A stretch of 64,000 nt of DNA from Chryseobacterium elymi (GCF_003385495.1 NZ_QNUH01000011.1:62001-126000), one strand, 5' to 3'; shown: positions 25,654 to 34,451, counted from the stretch's first letter. Translations and numbers: made by a program. Notes: a model not told the origin generated them from the letters alone.

Positions 25654-26679
25654 ATGAAGAAACTCATTTTAGGTATAGCAATCGTAGCTTCTGCTTTCGT
25701 TTTCGGTCAGAAGGGCGATGTAAATGCCAAGCTGCAGGAAGCGAACAAAGCTGCAATGGATGCGTATAGTGCAAAAAATTATACCGTTGCCGCGCCTAAG
25801 TTTTTAGAAGTTTATAACTTATTAAAGACCAACGGCCAGGATGATAAGATATATATGTATTATGCAGGACTTAGCTATGCTTTGGCAAATAATACTGACG
25901 AATCCATCAAAATATATACAGATCTTATCAATTCAGGTTTTACAGGAGTTCAGACAACGTATACTGCGAAAGAGAAAAAATCCGGGCAGGTAGTGAATTT
26001 AGACAAAGCTACTTGGGAACTTATGAAAAAGAATGCTGATTATTCAGACTTCAAAACAGAACAGACACCAAGTGTTGAGCCGGAACTGTATGAAACATTA
26101 ACGACTTTGCTTATGAATGCAAAGAAGCCTAATGAAGCATTGGTAATTATTGAAAAAGGATTGGCAAAATATCCGAATAATGCTAAACTGAAAGAAGTGC
26201 AGGCTACAGCTTACTATGATTCCGGGAATACAGAAAAATTCATCGGAGCGCTTAAAGAACAGCTGGCTAAAAATCCTAACGATGCTACCAACTGGTACAA
26301 TCTTGGAGTAATGCAGTCTAAGAATCCTGCTACGGTAGAAGATGCAGTAGCTTCATTCAAAAAAGCAATTGAAATCAAGCCGGATTTTGATAATGCATAT
26401 CAGAACCTTGTGTATACGGTAGTTGGAGACGATTCAAAAACTGTAGAGCAGATCAATGCAACAAGAAAGGATAAGCCTGAAGAAGCGACTAAACTGATCG
26501 ATGCAAGAAGAGAAAGATTTGCTAAGGCACTTCCATATGCTGAAGGATGGTACAAAGCTGCACCGGAAAATCTTGATGCCCTTACTGCATTGAAAGAGAT
26601 CTATATCGTAACAAAAAATACAGATAAAATTAAAGATCTGAAAGCTAAGGAAGCTGAGCTTAAAGCAAAAGCAAAATAA
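25654..26679 (+). CDS. Secreted tetratricopeptide-repeat protein
   Basis: A 341-residue protein with a signal peptide (MKKLILGIAIVASAFVFGQ) and several TPR helical pairs: AAMDAYSAKNYTVAAPKFLEVY (about 34-55), MYYAGLSYALANNTDESIKIY (about 68-88), PNEALVIIEKGLAKYPNNAKL (about 155-175), NPNDATNWYNLGVMQSKN (about 207-224), AVASFKKAIEIKPDFDNAYQNL. It should act as a periplasmic or surface scaffold; partners unknown. It lies 28 bases after gyrA and may be partly co-transcribed; a hairpin terminator follows. Confidence 0.85.
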   Translation: MKKLILGIAIVASAFVFGQKGDVNAKLQEANKAAMDAYSAKNYTVAAPKFLEVYNLLKTNGQDDKIYMYYAGLSYALANNTDESIKIYTDLINSGFTGVQTTYTAKEKKSGQVVNLDKATWELMKKNADYSDFKTEQTPSVEPELYETLTTLLMNAKKPNEALVIIEKGLAKYPNNAKLKEVQATAYYDSGNTEKFIGALKEQLAKNPNDATNWYNLGVMQSKNPATVEDAVASFKKAIEIKPDFDNAYQNLVYTVVGDDSKTVEQINATRKDKPEEATKLIDARRERFAKALPYAEGWYKAAPENLDALTALKEIYIVTKNTDKIKDLKAKEAELKAKAK

Positions 26680-26703
26680 TAATTCCTAAGTTAAATTATA
26701 AAT

Positions 26704-26740
26704 GAAGCCGGAGCAGAAATGTTCCGGTTTCTTTGTTTTT
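26704..26740 (+). terminator. Terminator after the TPR gene
   Basis: GAAGCCGGAGCA (26704-26715) pairs with TGTTCCGGTTTC (26720-26731) with two wobble/mismatch positions, then TTTGTTTTT. Confidence 0.75.
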
Positions 26741-26814
26741 AAAATTGAAAATGCATCTCTCTTTTTTCCCTTGATTATCCTTAAATTTCACCTGAAAAAT
26801 TCTCTGTAATTCCG

Positions 26815-26822
26815 TATCTTTG
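26815..26822 (+). promoter_or_regulatory. -7 element of menB
   Basis: TATCTTTG matches TAnnTTTG 18 bases before the menB ATG. Confidence 0.5.
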
Positions 26823-26839
26823 AGAAAAATTTTTACAAG

Positions 26840-27676
26840 ATGATTGAGTGGAAAACCGCTAAAGAATACGAAGATATTACCTATAAAAAATGTAACGGGG
26901 TAGCAAGAATTGCTTTCAACAGACCGGAAGTAAGAAATGCCTTCAGACCCAAGACCACTTCAGAACTGTATGATGCTTTCTATGACGCTTATGAAGACTC
27001 TTCAATAGGGGTTGTCCTGCTTTCAGGAGAAGGTCCAAGTGCCAAAGACGGTGGCTGGGCTTTCTGTAGTGGAGGCGACCAGAAAGCAAGAGGTCATCAG
27101 GGATATGTAGGCGAAGATGGAAGACACCGCCTGAATATTCTTGAAGTTCAGCGCCTGATCCGTTTCATGCCGAAAGTAGTGATTGCTGTTGTTCCCGGAT
27201 GGGCAGTAGGAGGAGGACATTCGCTTCATGTGGTATGTGATCTTACTCTGGCAAGCAAAGAACATGCTATCTTCAAACAGACCGATGCTGATGTGACGAG
27301 TTTTGATGGAGGATACGGATCTGCTTACCTGGCGAAAATGGTGGGCCAGAAAAAAGCCCGTGAAATATTCTTTTTAGGAAGGAACTATTCCGCTCAGGAA
27401 GCTTTGGACATGGGAATGGTGAATGCCGTAATTCCACATGCAGAATTAGAAGATACAGCCTACGAGTGGGCTCAGGAAATATTGGCAAAATCCCCGACTT
27501 CCATCAGAATGCTGAAATTCGCAATGAATCTGACGGATGACGGAATGGTCGGTCAGCAGGTATTTGCAGGAGAAGCAACCCGTTTGGCTTATATGACGGA
27601 AGAAGCTCAGGAAGGAAGAAATGCATTCCTTGAAAAAAGAAAACCAGACTTCGGAGAAAATCAGTGGATATCTTAA
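26840..27676 (+). CDS. menB: 1,4-dihydroxy-2-naphthoyl-CoA synthase
   Basis: A 278-residue crotonase-fold enzyme closing the second ring of the naphthoquinone: o-succinylbenzoyl-CoA to 1,4-dihydroxy-2-naphthoyl-CoA. MenB-specific features are visible: RPEVRNAFRPKTTSELYDAF at the N-terminus, the oxyanion-hole loop AFCSGGDQKARG, PGWAVGGGHSLHVVCDLTLAS, and TDADVTSFDGGYGSAYLAKMVGQKKAREIFF with the active-site aspartate region. Length fits. menA follows after a 90-base repeat-containing gap, so the two menaquinone genes form a pair. Confidence 0.96.
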   Translation: MIEWKTAKEYEDITYKKCNGVARIAFNRPEVRNAFRPKTTSELYDAFYDAYEDSSIGVVLLSGEGPSAKDGGWAFCSGGDQKARGHQGYVGEDGRHRLNILEVQRLIRFMPKVVIAVVPGWAVGGGHSLHVVCDLTLASKEHAIFKQTDADVTSFDGGYGSAYLAKMVGQKKAREIFFLGRNYSAQEALDMGMVNAVIPHAELEDTAYEWAQEILAKSPTSIRMLKFAMNLTDDGMVGQQVFAGEATRLAYMTEEAQEGRNAFLEKRKPDFGENQWIS

Positions 27677-27679
27677 AAT

Positions 27680-27762
27680 AAGAAGTTAGAGGTTAGAAAT
27701 TAGATAGTAAACTTATATGGTTTTAAATCTAGCTTCTAACTTCTACTATCTAACATCTAAAT
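27680..27762. repeat. Dispersed low-complexity repeat between menB and menA
   Basis: AAGAAGTTAGAGGTTAGAAATTA (27680-27702) recurs at 62903-62925 with 21 of 23 bases identical, and its inverse (TTCTAACTTCTACTATCTAAC) follows within the same gap, giving a loose hairpin. This kind of intergenic text is common in flavobacterial genomes. Confidence 0.6.
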
Positions 27763-27766
27763 ATTT

Positions 27767-28696
27767 ATGTCGGATTGGATAAAAGCCGCAAGGCTAAGAA
27801 CTTTACCGCTTTCCTTAAGCGGAATTATAATGGGAGCCTTCATTGCAAAATGGAGACTTTACGGAGAAGGGGGGCTATGGGACTGGAAAATTTTTGCTCT
27901 GGCGATTCTGGTAACCCTTTTATACCAGATTTTATCAAATTATGCTAATGACTACGGGGATGGCGTAAAAGGAACAGATGCCAAAAGAATAAATGAGGCA
28001 GAATCCAGAGCCGTAGCTTCAGGAAAAATTACGGCAAAGCAAATGAAAAATGCGGTGATCCTTTTTTCTGCATTATCCTTTGTTGCCACAATTGCACTCT
28101 TATACATCGCTTTCATCCCTAATTATATGAATGAATTCTATATTTTCATAGGATTGGGAGTAGCCTGTATTTTGGCGGCAATTGGCTATACAGTTGGAAA
28201 AAAACCTTACGGATATATGGGATTGGGAGACCTTTTCGTATTTATATTTTTTGGATTGGTTTCAGTTTGCGGAAGCTATTTTCTGTTCACAAAAACTTTC
28301 AGCTGGGATATGCTATTGCCTGGAACAGCAATAGGAATGATGAGTATGGCAGTTCTTAACCTCAATAATATGAGAGATATAGAAAGCGACAGACTGTCTG
28401 GGAAAAACAGCTTTGCATTGAGGATTGGCTTCAAAAATGCAATGATTTACGAAATGGTCCTGTTACAGCTTCCTTTGGTCTTAATTCTTATATTTTTAGG
28501 ATTAAATGGTTTCATACAGTCTCAAAACTATTACGTTTTCATTGTAATGATCTTATTAATCCCATTTGCTAAGCTCAGAAGGAAAATTATGTCTGTAAAA
28601 GAGCCTAAAGACTTGGATCCATTCTTGAAACAGGTGGGTATCCTTACCTTTACCATGGCGGTTCTTACAGCAGTTGGACTTAATTTTTTTAAATAA
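27767..28696 (+). CDS. menA: 1,4-dihydroxy-2-naphthoate polyprenyltransferase
   Basis: A 309-residue UbiA-superfamily membrane enzyme with about eight or nine transmembrane segments that attaches the polyprenyl chain to dihydroxynaphthoate, producing demethylmenaquinone. MenA markers: WIKAARLRTLPLSLSGIIMGAF at the start, the Mg-diphosphate motif NYANDYGDGVKGTDAKR (N61, D62, D65), and NNMRDIESDRLSGKNSFALRIG as second aspartate motif. Next to menB, which strengthens the call over other UbiA enzymes. Confidence 0.95.
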   Translation: MSDWIKAARLRTLPLSLSGIIMGAFIAKWRLYGEGGLWDWKIFALAILVTLLYQILSNYANDYGDGVKGTDAKRINEAESRAVASGKITAKQMKNAVILFSALSFVATIALLYIAFIPNYMNEFYIFIGLGVACILAAIGYTVGKKPYGYMGLGDLFVFIFFGLVSVCGSYFLFTKTFSWDMLLPGTAIGMMSMAVLNLNNMRDIESDRLSGKNSFALRIGFKNAMIYEMVLLQLPLVLILIFLGLNGFIQSQNYYVFIVMILLIPFAKLRRKIMSVKEPKDLDPFLKQVGILTFTMAVLTAVGLNFFK

Positions 28697-28709
28697 AATC
28701 ACAATATAT

Positions 28710-29156
28710 ATGAGTTCAGATACCTACGTCGAAGCTCAAATGCTTATCAGGAAACCGGTTGAAGATGTTTTTGAAGCATTTATCAACCCTGAAATAACCA
28801 CTAATTTCTGGTTTACAAAATCTACAGGAAAATTAGAGGAAGACAAAACCATTACCTGGGAGTGGGAAATGTACGGTGTAAAATCTGATGTAAAAATTCA
28901 CCAGATTGTTCCAAACCAGCTGATAAAAACAGAGTGGGGAAACCCGGCGGTGCAGGTAGATTATGAATTCAAAAAAATGGAGAAAGGAACTCTTGTAGTG
29001 ATTAAATCCTATGGATTCAGCCAGACGGGTGAAGATCTTTTAAAAGTAATTAATGATAATACGGGAGGCTTTACAACTGTTTTAGATGGCTGTAAGGCAT
29101 ATCTTGAACATGGAATTAATTTAAGATTGATTGAGGATAAATTTCCACAGAAATAA
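28710..29156 (+). CDS. SRPBCC (AHSA1-like) domain protein
   Basis: A 148-residue single-domain protein of the START/Bet v1 fold. The N-terminal VEAQMLIRKPVEDVFEAFINPEITTNFWFTKS and the central KTITWEWEMYG, VVIKSYGFSQTG are typical of Aha1-C/AHSA1-like proteins, which bind hydrophobic ligands or partners. It begins 13 bases after the menA stop and is likely in the same transcript, but a role in quinone synthesis is not established. ATG at 28710 chosen over an in-frame TTG inside menA. Confidence 0.82.
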   Translation: MSSDTYVEAQMLIRKPVEDVFEAFINPEITTNFWFTKSTGKLEEDKTITWEWEMYGVKSDVKIHQIVPNQLIKTEWGNPAVQVDYEFKKMEKGTLVVIKSYGFSQTGEDLLKVINDNTGGFTTVLDGCKAYLEHGINLRLIEDKFPQK

Positions 29157-29367
29157 TCTGACATAAATCTTTGCTGAGTGTTAACGCCTTTGCGAATTTA
29201 AAAAACATTTAGTTTATTGAAAATCTTAGCATCTTTGCGTTTAAATAAAACACAAATAACACCAATGTTTACACAAATTTTTACTAATGTTTTATAGTGT
29301 TATTCGTGAAAAATATTTGAGCTATTTGTGTTTAAATGTTTAAAAATTAATTAATAAATCAATTAAA
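29157..29367. repeat. Intergenic dispersed repeats with inverted repeat
   Basis: This gap holds the phrase ATCTTAGCATCTTTGCG and a related CCTTTGCGAA, then an inverted repeat CACAAATAACAC (29251-29262) / GTGTTATTCGTG (29297-29308) matching at 11 of 12 positions, followed by TTTGTGTTTAAATG. Similar text is scattered through Chryseobacterium genomes. No gene seen. Confidence 0.5.
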
Positions 29368-30054
29368 ATGAAAATACAATTTTTAGGACAAAACTGTTTT
29401 TTGTTTACATACAAAGACAAAACAATTTTAAGTGATCCTTTTTACAATTACAAAAAGGCAGAATCTGGCTTCGATATATTGGCTCAGAAGATCGATTATA
29501 TCTTACTTACCCATGCTCACGGCGATCATATTGCTGATGTGGAAGAAGTGCTGCAGTTTCACCCGGAAGCAACGGTTATTGGCGTGCCTGAGATTTGTGC
29601 TTATTTTAAATCTGCAAAAAACAAAGATGATGTGAACTTAGGAGGATCGGCAAAAATCGACGATCTTAAGATTTCCATGGTACCGGCTCATCATACAAGC
29701 TCGTTCCCGGATGGAAGCTATGGAGGCGTTCCTGTAGGGTATATTTTCAGACTTCCTGAAGGTAAGAACATATACATGGCCGGAGATACTGGCGTAATGG
29801 CTGATATGGAGCTGTTCCCGAGACTTTTCGGGAATATTGACTTATCTATCCTTCCCATCGGAAGTCACTACACGATGTGTCCAAGAAAGGCATCTTTTGC
29901 AGCTGCAGAATTACTGAAGACTCCAAAAGTGATCGGATGCCATTTCGATACATTCCCTGCCATTGAGATCAACCATGAAAGCGCATTGAAGCATTTTGCA
30001 GATAAAAATGTAGAACTTGTTCTTCCTAAACTGGGCGAGGAGTTTGAATTTTAA
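29368..30054 (+). CDS. Metal-dependent hydrolase, UPF0173 (metallo-beta-lactamase fold)
   Basis: A 228-residue MBL-fold hydrolase. The metal-binding motif HxHxDH is seen as THAHGDHIADV (H49, H51, D53, H54), further ligands are His in VPAHHTSSFPDG, Asp in YMAGDTGVMADM, and a late His in VIGCHFDTFP. Length and the opening KIQFLGQNCFLFTYKDKTILSDPF match UPF0173/YtkL-type proteins, whose substrate is unknown. No signal peptide; cytosolic. Confidence 0.9.
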   Translation: MKIQFLGQNCFLFTYKDKTILSDPFYNYKKAESGFDILAQKIDYILLTHAHGDHIADVEEVLQFHPEATVIGVPEICAYFKSAKNKDDVNLGGSAKIDDLKISMVPAHHTSSFPDGSYGGVPVGYIFRLPEGKNIYMAGDTGVMADMELFPRLFGNIDLSILPIGSHYTMCPRKASFAAAELLKTPKVIGCHFDTFPAIEINHESALKHFADKNVELVLPKLGEEFEF

Positions 30055-30149
30055 TAAAAATGAAAGGTAATCTGGAAATTAGAATGGAAATGTTGAAAAG
30101 TATAGAAACAAAAAAAGATAATTTTCCAATTACCTTGCTTCAACTTAAA

Positions 30150-30256
30150 CCAAAAAAAAATGGCAAGCTACCTAAATCACACCGCTACGACCAATTACCT
30201 TTGCTGTGTTCCCACCCTGGAGGATTCTCAGGAGCTGGTTGTTTAGGACTTGCCGT
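30150..30256 (-). ncRNA. ffs: Signal recognition particle RNA (small bacterial type)
   Basis: Read on the minus strand from about 30254. The closing helix pairs GGCAAG and CCTAAA at the 5' end with TTTAGG and GCTTGCC at the 3' end (30162-30180). The apical hairpin is GTG-GGAA-CAC, with the conserved GGAA tetraloop, followed by AGCA, flanked by CCAGG on the 5' side: the Ffh-binding domain. The RNA ends in a run of nine T (complement of 30152-30160) acting as terminator. A TACCTTTG promoter lies directly upstream. Length about 95-105 bases fits the 4.5S-like RNA. It binds Ffh for co-translational targeting of membrane proteins. Confidence 0.88.
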
Positions 30257-30258
30257 TG

Positions 30259-30266
30259 CAAAGGTA
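30259..30266 (-). promoter_or_regulatory. -7 element of the SRP RNA gene
   Basis: TACCTTTG on the minus strand ends five bases before the RNA 5' helix, the spacing expected for TAnnTTTG and a start near 30253. Confidence 0.7.
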
Positions 30267-30385
30267 GGAATAATTTATAAACTTCAAAACATAATTAAAG
30301 AAAATTAGTCGAAAAAATGCAGTAATAAAGCTAAATAGCTGGAATTTAGTGTAATAATTTTTCAACTTTTTTTAAAAAATCTAAC

Positions 30386-30985
30386 ATGACGAAAAGTCCA
30401 TCAACATTAGGAATTATACTTTTTATCGCTACAATGATCATTTTTTTTGTAGCGTATTACTTTTTCTCAGGAATCAATTACTTTGATATCTCTCTGAAAA
30501 TCAATGCATTTGTTCTGCCTATTTTATATGCAGGTGGTGCCTTTTGGTCCGTAAAATCTTTCTGGAACCAAAATAGAGTTGTAAGTTTTAAAGATGCTTT
30601 CTCAAGAGCGTTCGTTCCGATGTTTATCGGGGGAATTCTTTCCATTTTCAGCATTTACGCGTTCCTTAATTTCGTAGATCCGGATGCTAAAAAACTGCTT
30701 AATTATCAGTATGTGCAGAGACAGAAAACAGAATTAGACACCGAATATCAGTCTGCGAGAAAGATTATGAAACATCAGAAAGACATTGATGAATTAGATA
30801 AAAAATACAAAGAAAGACTTCCAAGCTTTTCTCCCGAAGCCATTAAAGGAAAAGACATGCTTACGGCAAGTCATTTTTCAGGATATTTTGCGGCAATTCT
30901 TATATTTTACGTAGTTTTGTCAGTGTTTTTTGGAGCGTTTTTCAGAACAAGAACTGTGTACCAGGAAACCGAAAATCAAGAATAA
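30386..30985 (+). CDS. DUF4199 family membrane protein
   Basis: A 199-residue protein with four hydrophobic segments (about 8-28, 35-53, 71-91 and 168-190) and a charged loop between the third and fourth, the DUF4199 layout common in Bacteroidota. It begins 16 bases before the glycosyltransferase gene and both probably share a transcript; no known function. Confidence 0.82.
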   Translation: MTKSPSTLGIILFIATMIIFFVAYYFFSGINYFDISLKINAFVLPILYAGGAFWSVKSFWNQNRVVSFKDAFSRAFVPMFIGGILSIFSIYAFLNFVDPDAKKLLNYQYVQRQKTELDTEYQSARKIMKHQKDIDELDKKYKERLPSFSPEAIKGKDMLTASHFSGYFAAILIFYVVLSVFFGAFFRTRTVYQETENQE

Positions 30986-31001
30986 TTTTTATTAAAATTA
31001 A

Positions 31002-31952
31002 ATGAATTTATCTATAGTTATTCCGTTATTAAACGAAGAAGACTCTTTGGAAGAACTTTTTTCAAGGATTGATAATGTCTGTTATACCAACAGCTTATCC
31101 TATGAAATCTGGTTTGTAGATGACGGAAGTACAGATCTGTCATGGAGTATTATCGAAAATATGAAGGTTCAGTACCCTCAGATCCACGCCATAAAGTTTT
31201 CCAGAAATTATGGAAAATCTCAGGCTCTTCATGCTGCTTTTGAAAGAACAAACGGAGAAGTGGTGATTACCATGGATGCAGATTTACAGGATTTTCCTGA
31301 AGAAATCCCTGAGCTTTACAAAATGGTGACTGAAGATAATTACGATATTGTTTCAGGCTGGAAAAAGAAACGTTTTGACAACGTTATGACAAAAAATGTT
31401 CCGTCAAAACTATTCAATGCGGCGGCAAGAAAAGTATCAGGAGTGTATCTTCATGACTTCAACTGCGGGCTGAAAGCATATAAAAAACAGGTGGTAAAAT
31501 CAATCGATGTGTATGGAGATATGCACCGTTATATTCCCGTACTTGCTGCAAATGCAGGATTCAGAAGAATTACAGAAAAAGAGGTACAGCATCAGGCAAG
31601 ACCTTACGGAACGTCAAAGTTCGGGACCGAAAGATTTATCAGAGGTTTTCTGGATCTGGTAACCCTTTGGTTTGTAAGCCGTTTCGGAGGAAGACCCATG
31701 CATTTCTTTGGTGCGGTAGGAACTGTCATGTTTATTGTAGGATTTCTTTCTGCACTTTGGCTGGGAATTTCAAAGTTGATTGATGTGGCAAGAGGAATTT
31801 ACGGTCATCTGATTACTAATAACCCTTGGTTTTTTATTGCTCTGGCGATGATGATCATGGGAACATTGCTCTTTATAGCAGGATTCTTAGGGGAAATGAT
31901 CATCAGAACCAATCGGGAACATAAGAATTATAATATTGATGAAGTGATATAA
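31002..31952 (+). CDS. Glycosyltransferase family 2, GtrB/DPM-like
   Basis: A 316-residue membrane-anchored GT2. The GT-A domain opens with LSIVIPLLNEEDSLEELFSRID, has EIWFVDDGSTDLSW, KFSRNYGKSQALHAAFE and the metal-binding aspartates in VITMDADLQDFPEEIPEL. GTERFIRGFLDLVTLWFVSRF precedes two C-terminal transmembrane helices (about 230-253 and 270-297). This is the layout of polyprenyl-phosphate glycosyltransferases that transfer a sugar to a lipid carrier on the inner membrane for later envelope glycosylation. Follows the DUF4199 gene directly. Confidence 0.9.
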   Translation: MNLSIVIPLLNEEDSLEELFSRIDNVCYTNSLSYEIWFVDDGSTDLSWSIIENMKVQYPQIHAIKFSRNYGKSQALHAAFERTNGEVVITMDADLQDFPEEIPELYKMVTEDNYDIVSGWKKKRFDNVMTKNVPSKLFNAAARKVSGVYLHDFNCGLKAYKKQVVKSIDVYGDMHRYIPVLAANAGFRRITEKEVQHQARPYGTSKFGTERFIRGFLDLVTLWFVSRFGGRPMHFFGAVGTVMFIVGFLSALWLGISKLIDVARGIYGHLITNNPWFFIALAMMIMGTLLFIAGFLGEMIIRTNREHKNYNIDEVI

Positions 31953-31954
31953 TC

Positions 31955-32347
31955 ATGGAAAAGAAATTACCCAAAATATACTCAAAAAAAGCAATTTTAG
32001 GATTCTCAATTTTTCTTTCTACACTTTTTGGCGGTGTTTTATTATTTCAAAATCTACTGGATGTTAATAAAAAGAAAGAGGCCTATACTGTATTGGGAAT
32101 TTCTCTCCTTATTACAGTGCTGACTATTTTTATTGTCAATATACCGGAGAATCCGAAAAGTTCACTGTCATATGTATGTGGTATTGCAGGCGGAAGTTTT
32201 CTGTCTTATTATTTTGTTCCGAAATATTTTCCGAATGAGGAGCAATACCCAAAGAAAGGACTATGGAAACCATTGATCATTGGCGCAGTTATCGTTGTCA
32301 TTCTTGTAACACTGATGATTTACTCAGCGTCACTCGAAAATTATTAA
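31955..32347 (+). CDS. Small membrane protein, function unknown
   Basis: A 130-residue protein with four hydrophobic segments (about 12-28, 40-58, 68-82, 102-122). It starts two bases after the glycosyltransferase stop and ends the transcript at the terminator near 32394. The family was not recognised; position suggests an accessory to the GT2 enzyme. Confidence 0.65.
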   Translation: MEKKLPKIYSKKAILGFSIFLSTLFGGVLLFQNLLDVNKKKEAYTVLGISLLITVLTIFIVNIPENPKSSLSYVCGIAGGSFLSYYFVPKYFPNEEQYPKKGLWKPLIIGAVIVVILVTLMIYSASLENY

Positions 32348-32393
32348 AATAGGTTTTGATCAATAATATAAATGTTTAATAAATAATAAAATA

Positions 32394-32430
32394 CCTCAAG
32401 GAGTTCTAAACTTTTTGGGGCATTTTTTTT
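32394..32430 (+). terminator. Terminator of the DUF4199-GT2 transcript
   Basis: CCTCAAGGAGTT (32394-32405) pairs throughout with AACTTTTTGGGG (32409-32420), three pairs being wobble, then CATTTTTTTT. Confidence 0.75.
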
Positions 32431-32584
32431 GTTTGAGAAATGTATAAGACCCCGGATTCTTTTAAAAATAATATTTAAAAATAAGAGAAAACCAACAGAT
32501 CATTAACCAATTTCATGAATGTAAAAATTGTGAAAAATAAAACAGAAAACACAAGGATAATCTGTTTTTAAAGGAGTTTTTGGT

Positions 32585-32592
32585 TATATTTG
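32585..32592 (+). promoter_or_regulatory. -7 element of a lipoprotein gene
   Basis: TATATTTG fits TAnnTTTG, 17 bases before the TTG start at 32610; the leader would be only about 11 bases. Confidence 0.5.
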
Positions 32593-32609
32593 TTCTGTAA
32601 TTTATAAGA

Positions 32610-32990
32610 TTGATAACCAAGAAAAGAAAGTTCGCTCCGTGTATTTTAGTCTGTCTTTTCCTTTTTTTATTGTCTTCCTGCAAATCATCCAGTCTTCTGG
32701 GACCTTGGGAGTTCATAGATGTGTATGAAGGGAAACTAACTAAAATTGACACCTTGCAATCAAAGAAAAATAACTCCAAATATGGAACAGGAGTTCTGGA
32801 ATTTAATAAAGATAATTCCTTTACTTCACTCGGTAATAAAGGGAAATACAGCAAGGATGATCAGAAATTAAAAATGAAATATGATGATGGCCAGGATACA
32901 GTTGTCATGAATATTTCTTATTTAAGCAAAAACTATCTTTTGCTGTCCAATGGAAATAGCCCTAAAACCTGGTTTTACAGGAAAAAATAA
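32610..32990 (+). CDS. Lipocalin-like lipoprotein
   Basis: A 126-residue predicted lipoprotein. TTG at 32610 is the only suitable start; the signal peptide (FAPCILVCLFLFLLSSC) has lipobox LSSC. The mature part GPWEFIDVYEG...YGTGVLEFNKDNSFTSLGNKGKYSKDDQKLKMKYDD resembles small lipocalin-like domains of Bacteroidota (GxW, then FxxDGxF, then xYxxxxxxLxL). Function unknown. Followed 17 bases later by the DUF3667 gene. Confidence 0.65.
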   Translation: MITKKRKFAPCILVCLFLFLLSSCKSSSLLGPWEFIDVYEGKLTKIDTLQSKKNNSKYGTGVLEFNKDNSFTSLGNKGKYSKDDQKLKMKYDDGQDTVVMNISYLSKNYLLLSNGNSPKTWFYRKK

Positions 32991-33007
32991 AATGCATTGA
33001 TTTGGTG

Positions 33008-33736
33008 ATGAATCCAAAAAGCTGTTTGAACTGCGGTCACAAGATTTCCGATGAGTTTTGTGCTCATTGCGGACAGAAAACAGACACGGCAAGAATTACT
33101 CTTCAATCACTGATTAAAAGTGATATTTTAGGATCAATCTGGCACATTGAAGCAAGATTTTTCCGAACCTTGAAACATGTGTTATTCGGACCTGGAAGAA
33201 TGGCCATGAATTATATTTCAGGGAAAAGAACCAGATACTATAATTTGTTTTCTTTATTACTTATCTTATTTGGATTCAATGTTTTAACATTGCACTTTTA
33301 TTTAAACCTCAACCCGGACGAAATTTCGGAAGGAAACTCCAATATTCTGGAATTTTTCTCCAAATATTCCAAAACAATTCTTTTTGTGATCATTCCGATG
33401 CTTGGAACCAATGCCTATTTCATTTTCAAAAGAATAAAATTGAATATTGCTGAGCATTTTATCATCGGAACAGTGAGCCTGTTAGGAATTTTAATCATAT
33501 TTTTGTTTAATGATATGGTAAGTCTTGTGGGGCTGTGGAAACCTGCAGCGAAGATTTTCGGTATTTTAGACAAGGCTTCATTTGTCCTTTTCATTCTCTT
33601 CCCGGCAGTTACGTATTGGAATGCATTTAAAAAATCATACTCAAAACCAGGCCTGCTTTGGAGAGTATCAGTGCTGTATGTTCTGATGGGAATAGAAAGT
33701 CTTGCCATAATTACGGTTTTATATAGAGTATTTTAA
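33008..33736 (+). CDS. DUF3667 family membrane protein
   Basis: A 242-residue protein opening with a four-cysteine zinc knuckle CLNCGHKISDEFCAHCGQK (residues about 6-24), the hallmark of DUF3667, followed by TLQSLIKSDILGSIWHIEARFFRTLKHVLFGPGRMAMNYISGKRTRYYN and about five transmembrane segments. Such proteins are frequent in Bacteroidota with no known activity. ATG at 33008 is preferred to in-frame TTG/GTG codons just upstream. It ends seven bases before the GIN-domain gene. Confidence 0.85.
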   Translation: MNPKSCLNCGHKISDEFCAHCGQKTDTARITLQSLIKSDILGSIWHIEARFFRTLKHVLFGPGRMAMNYISGKRTRYYNLFSLLLILFGFNVLTLHFYLNLNPDEISEGNSNILEFFSKYSKTILFVIIPMLGTNAYFIFKRIKLNIAEHFIIGTVSLLGILIIFLFNDMVSLVGLWKPAAKIFGILDKASFVLFILFPAVTYWNAFKKSYSKPGLLWRVSVLYVLMGIESLAIITVLYRVF

Positions 33737-33743
33737 TTTGAAT

Positions 33744-34445
33744 ATGAAAAAAATATTGTACACATTCCTGCTTATAGCGGCGGTTTCTTGTGGAAAAGTT
33801 TCTCCGAAAGGAAATATTGAAAGAAAAAATGTAGATGTTTCGGAATTTGTGAATTTGGATCTGGAAGGAAAATTCCGTGTATTTTATGCCAGAGGCGCTA
33901 AGAATTTTGTAGAAATCGAGACTTATCCTAATGTTGCCAATAATCTGGATGTAGATGTTAAAGACAAGACTCTTATTATCAAAGAAAAAAGGAGAACAAA
34001 AGGGGTAGATTTCTATAATGTGACCATCTATTCAAAATATAACCTTGAGAAAGTTTCAGTGGCAGATTCTGTAGAAATGAATATTTCGAGTGAAATTAAG
34101 ACCGATAATTTTAGGCTTAATTTAAAAAATTATGCTACTTTTATGGGTTCAGTGAACACGAGAAGAGCAGAACTAGACATGCAGAATAAGAGCCGGGCCA
34201 ACTTTTTGGGACTGACCAAAAATGCGGTGATAAAGATCTCAGACACAGCAAGTCTCATCGCTCCATATTGGAAAATAGAAAACCTGAATATCGATTCTAA
34301 AAACGGAAACTATGCAGAAGTTAACGTAAAAGATTCCTTAAAAGGACATGTTCAGAACACTGCAAAATTTATCTACTATAATAACCCGATTCGTGCATTT
34401 AAAATTGATAAGACGACCAAGGTTGAAAATAAGAAATTAGAGTAA
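33744..34445 (+). CDS. GIN-domain (DUF2807) lipoprotein
   Basis: A 233-residue predicted lipoprotein with signal MKKILYTFLLIAAVSC and Cys16 as lipidation site. The mature part is a repetitive beta-helix-like series typical of the GIN/DUF2807 domain: DVSEFVNLDLEGKFRVFYA, IETYPNVANNLDVDVKDKTLIIKE, then NVTIYSKYNLEKVSVADSVEM and strand repeats. These auto-transporter-adhesin-head-like proteins sit in the envelope of Bacteroidota; role unknown. Follows DUF3667 by seven bases, likely same operon. Confidence 0.82.
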   Translation: MKKILYTFLLIAAVSCGKVSPKGNIERKNVDVSEFVNLDLEGKFRVFYARGAKNFVEIETYPNVANNLDVDVKDKTLIIKEKRRTKGVDFYNVTIYSKYNLEKVSVADSVEMNISSEIKTDNFRLNLKNYATFMGSVNTRRAELDMQNKSRANFLGLTKNAVIKISDTASLIAPYWKIENLNIDSKNGNYAEVNVKDSLKGHVQNTAKFIYYNNPIRAFKIDKTTKVENKKLE

Positions 34446-34451
34446 TAGAAA

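Noticed and set aside
30060..30308. 82-codon plus-strand ORF after the UPF0173 gene
   Set aside because: It overlaps the SRP RNA gene in antisense and its residues have no protein-like pattern; the A9 run encodes its lysines.
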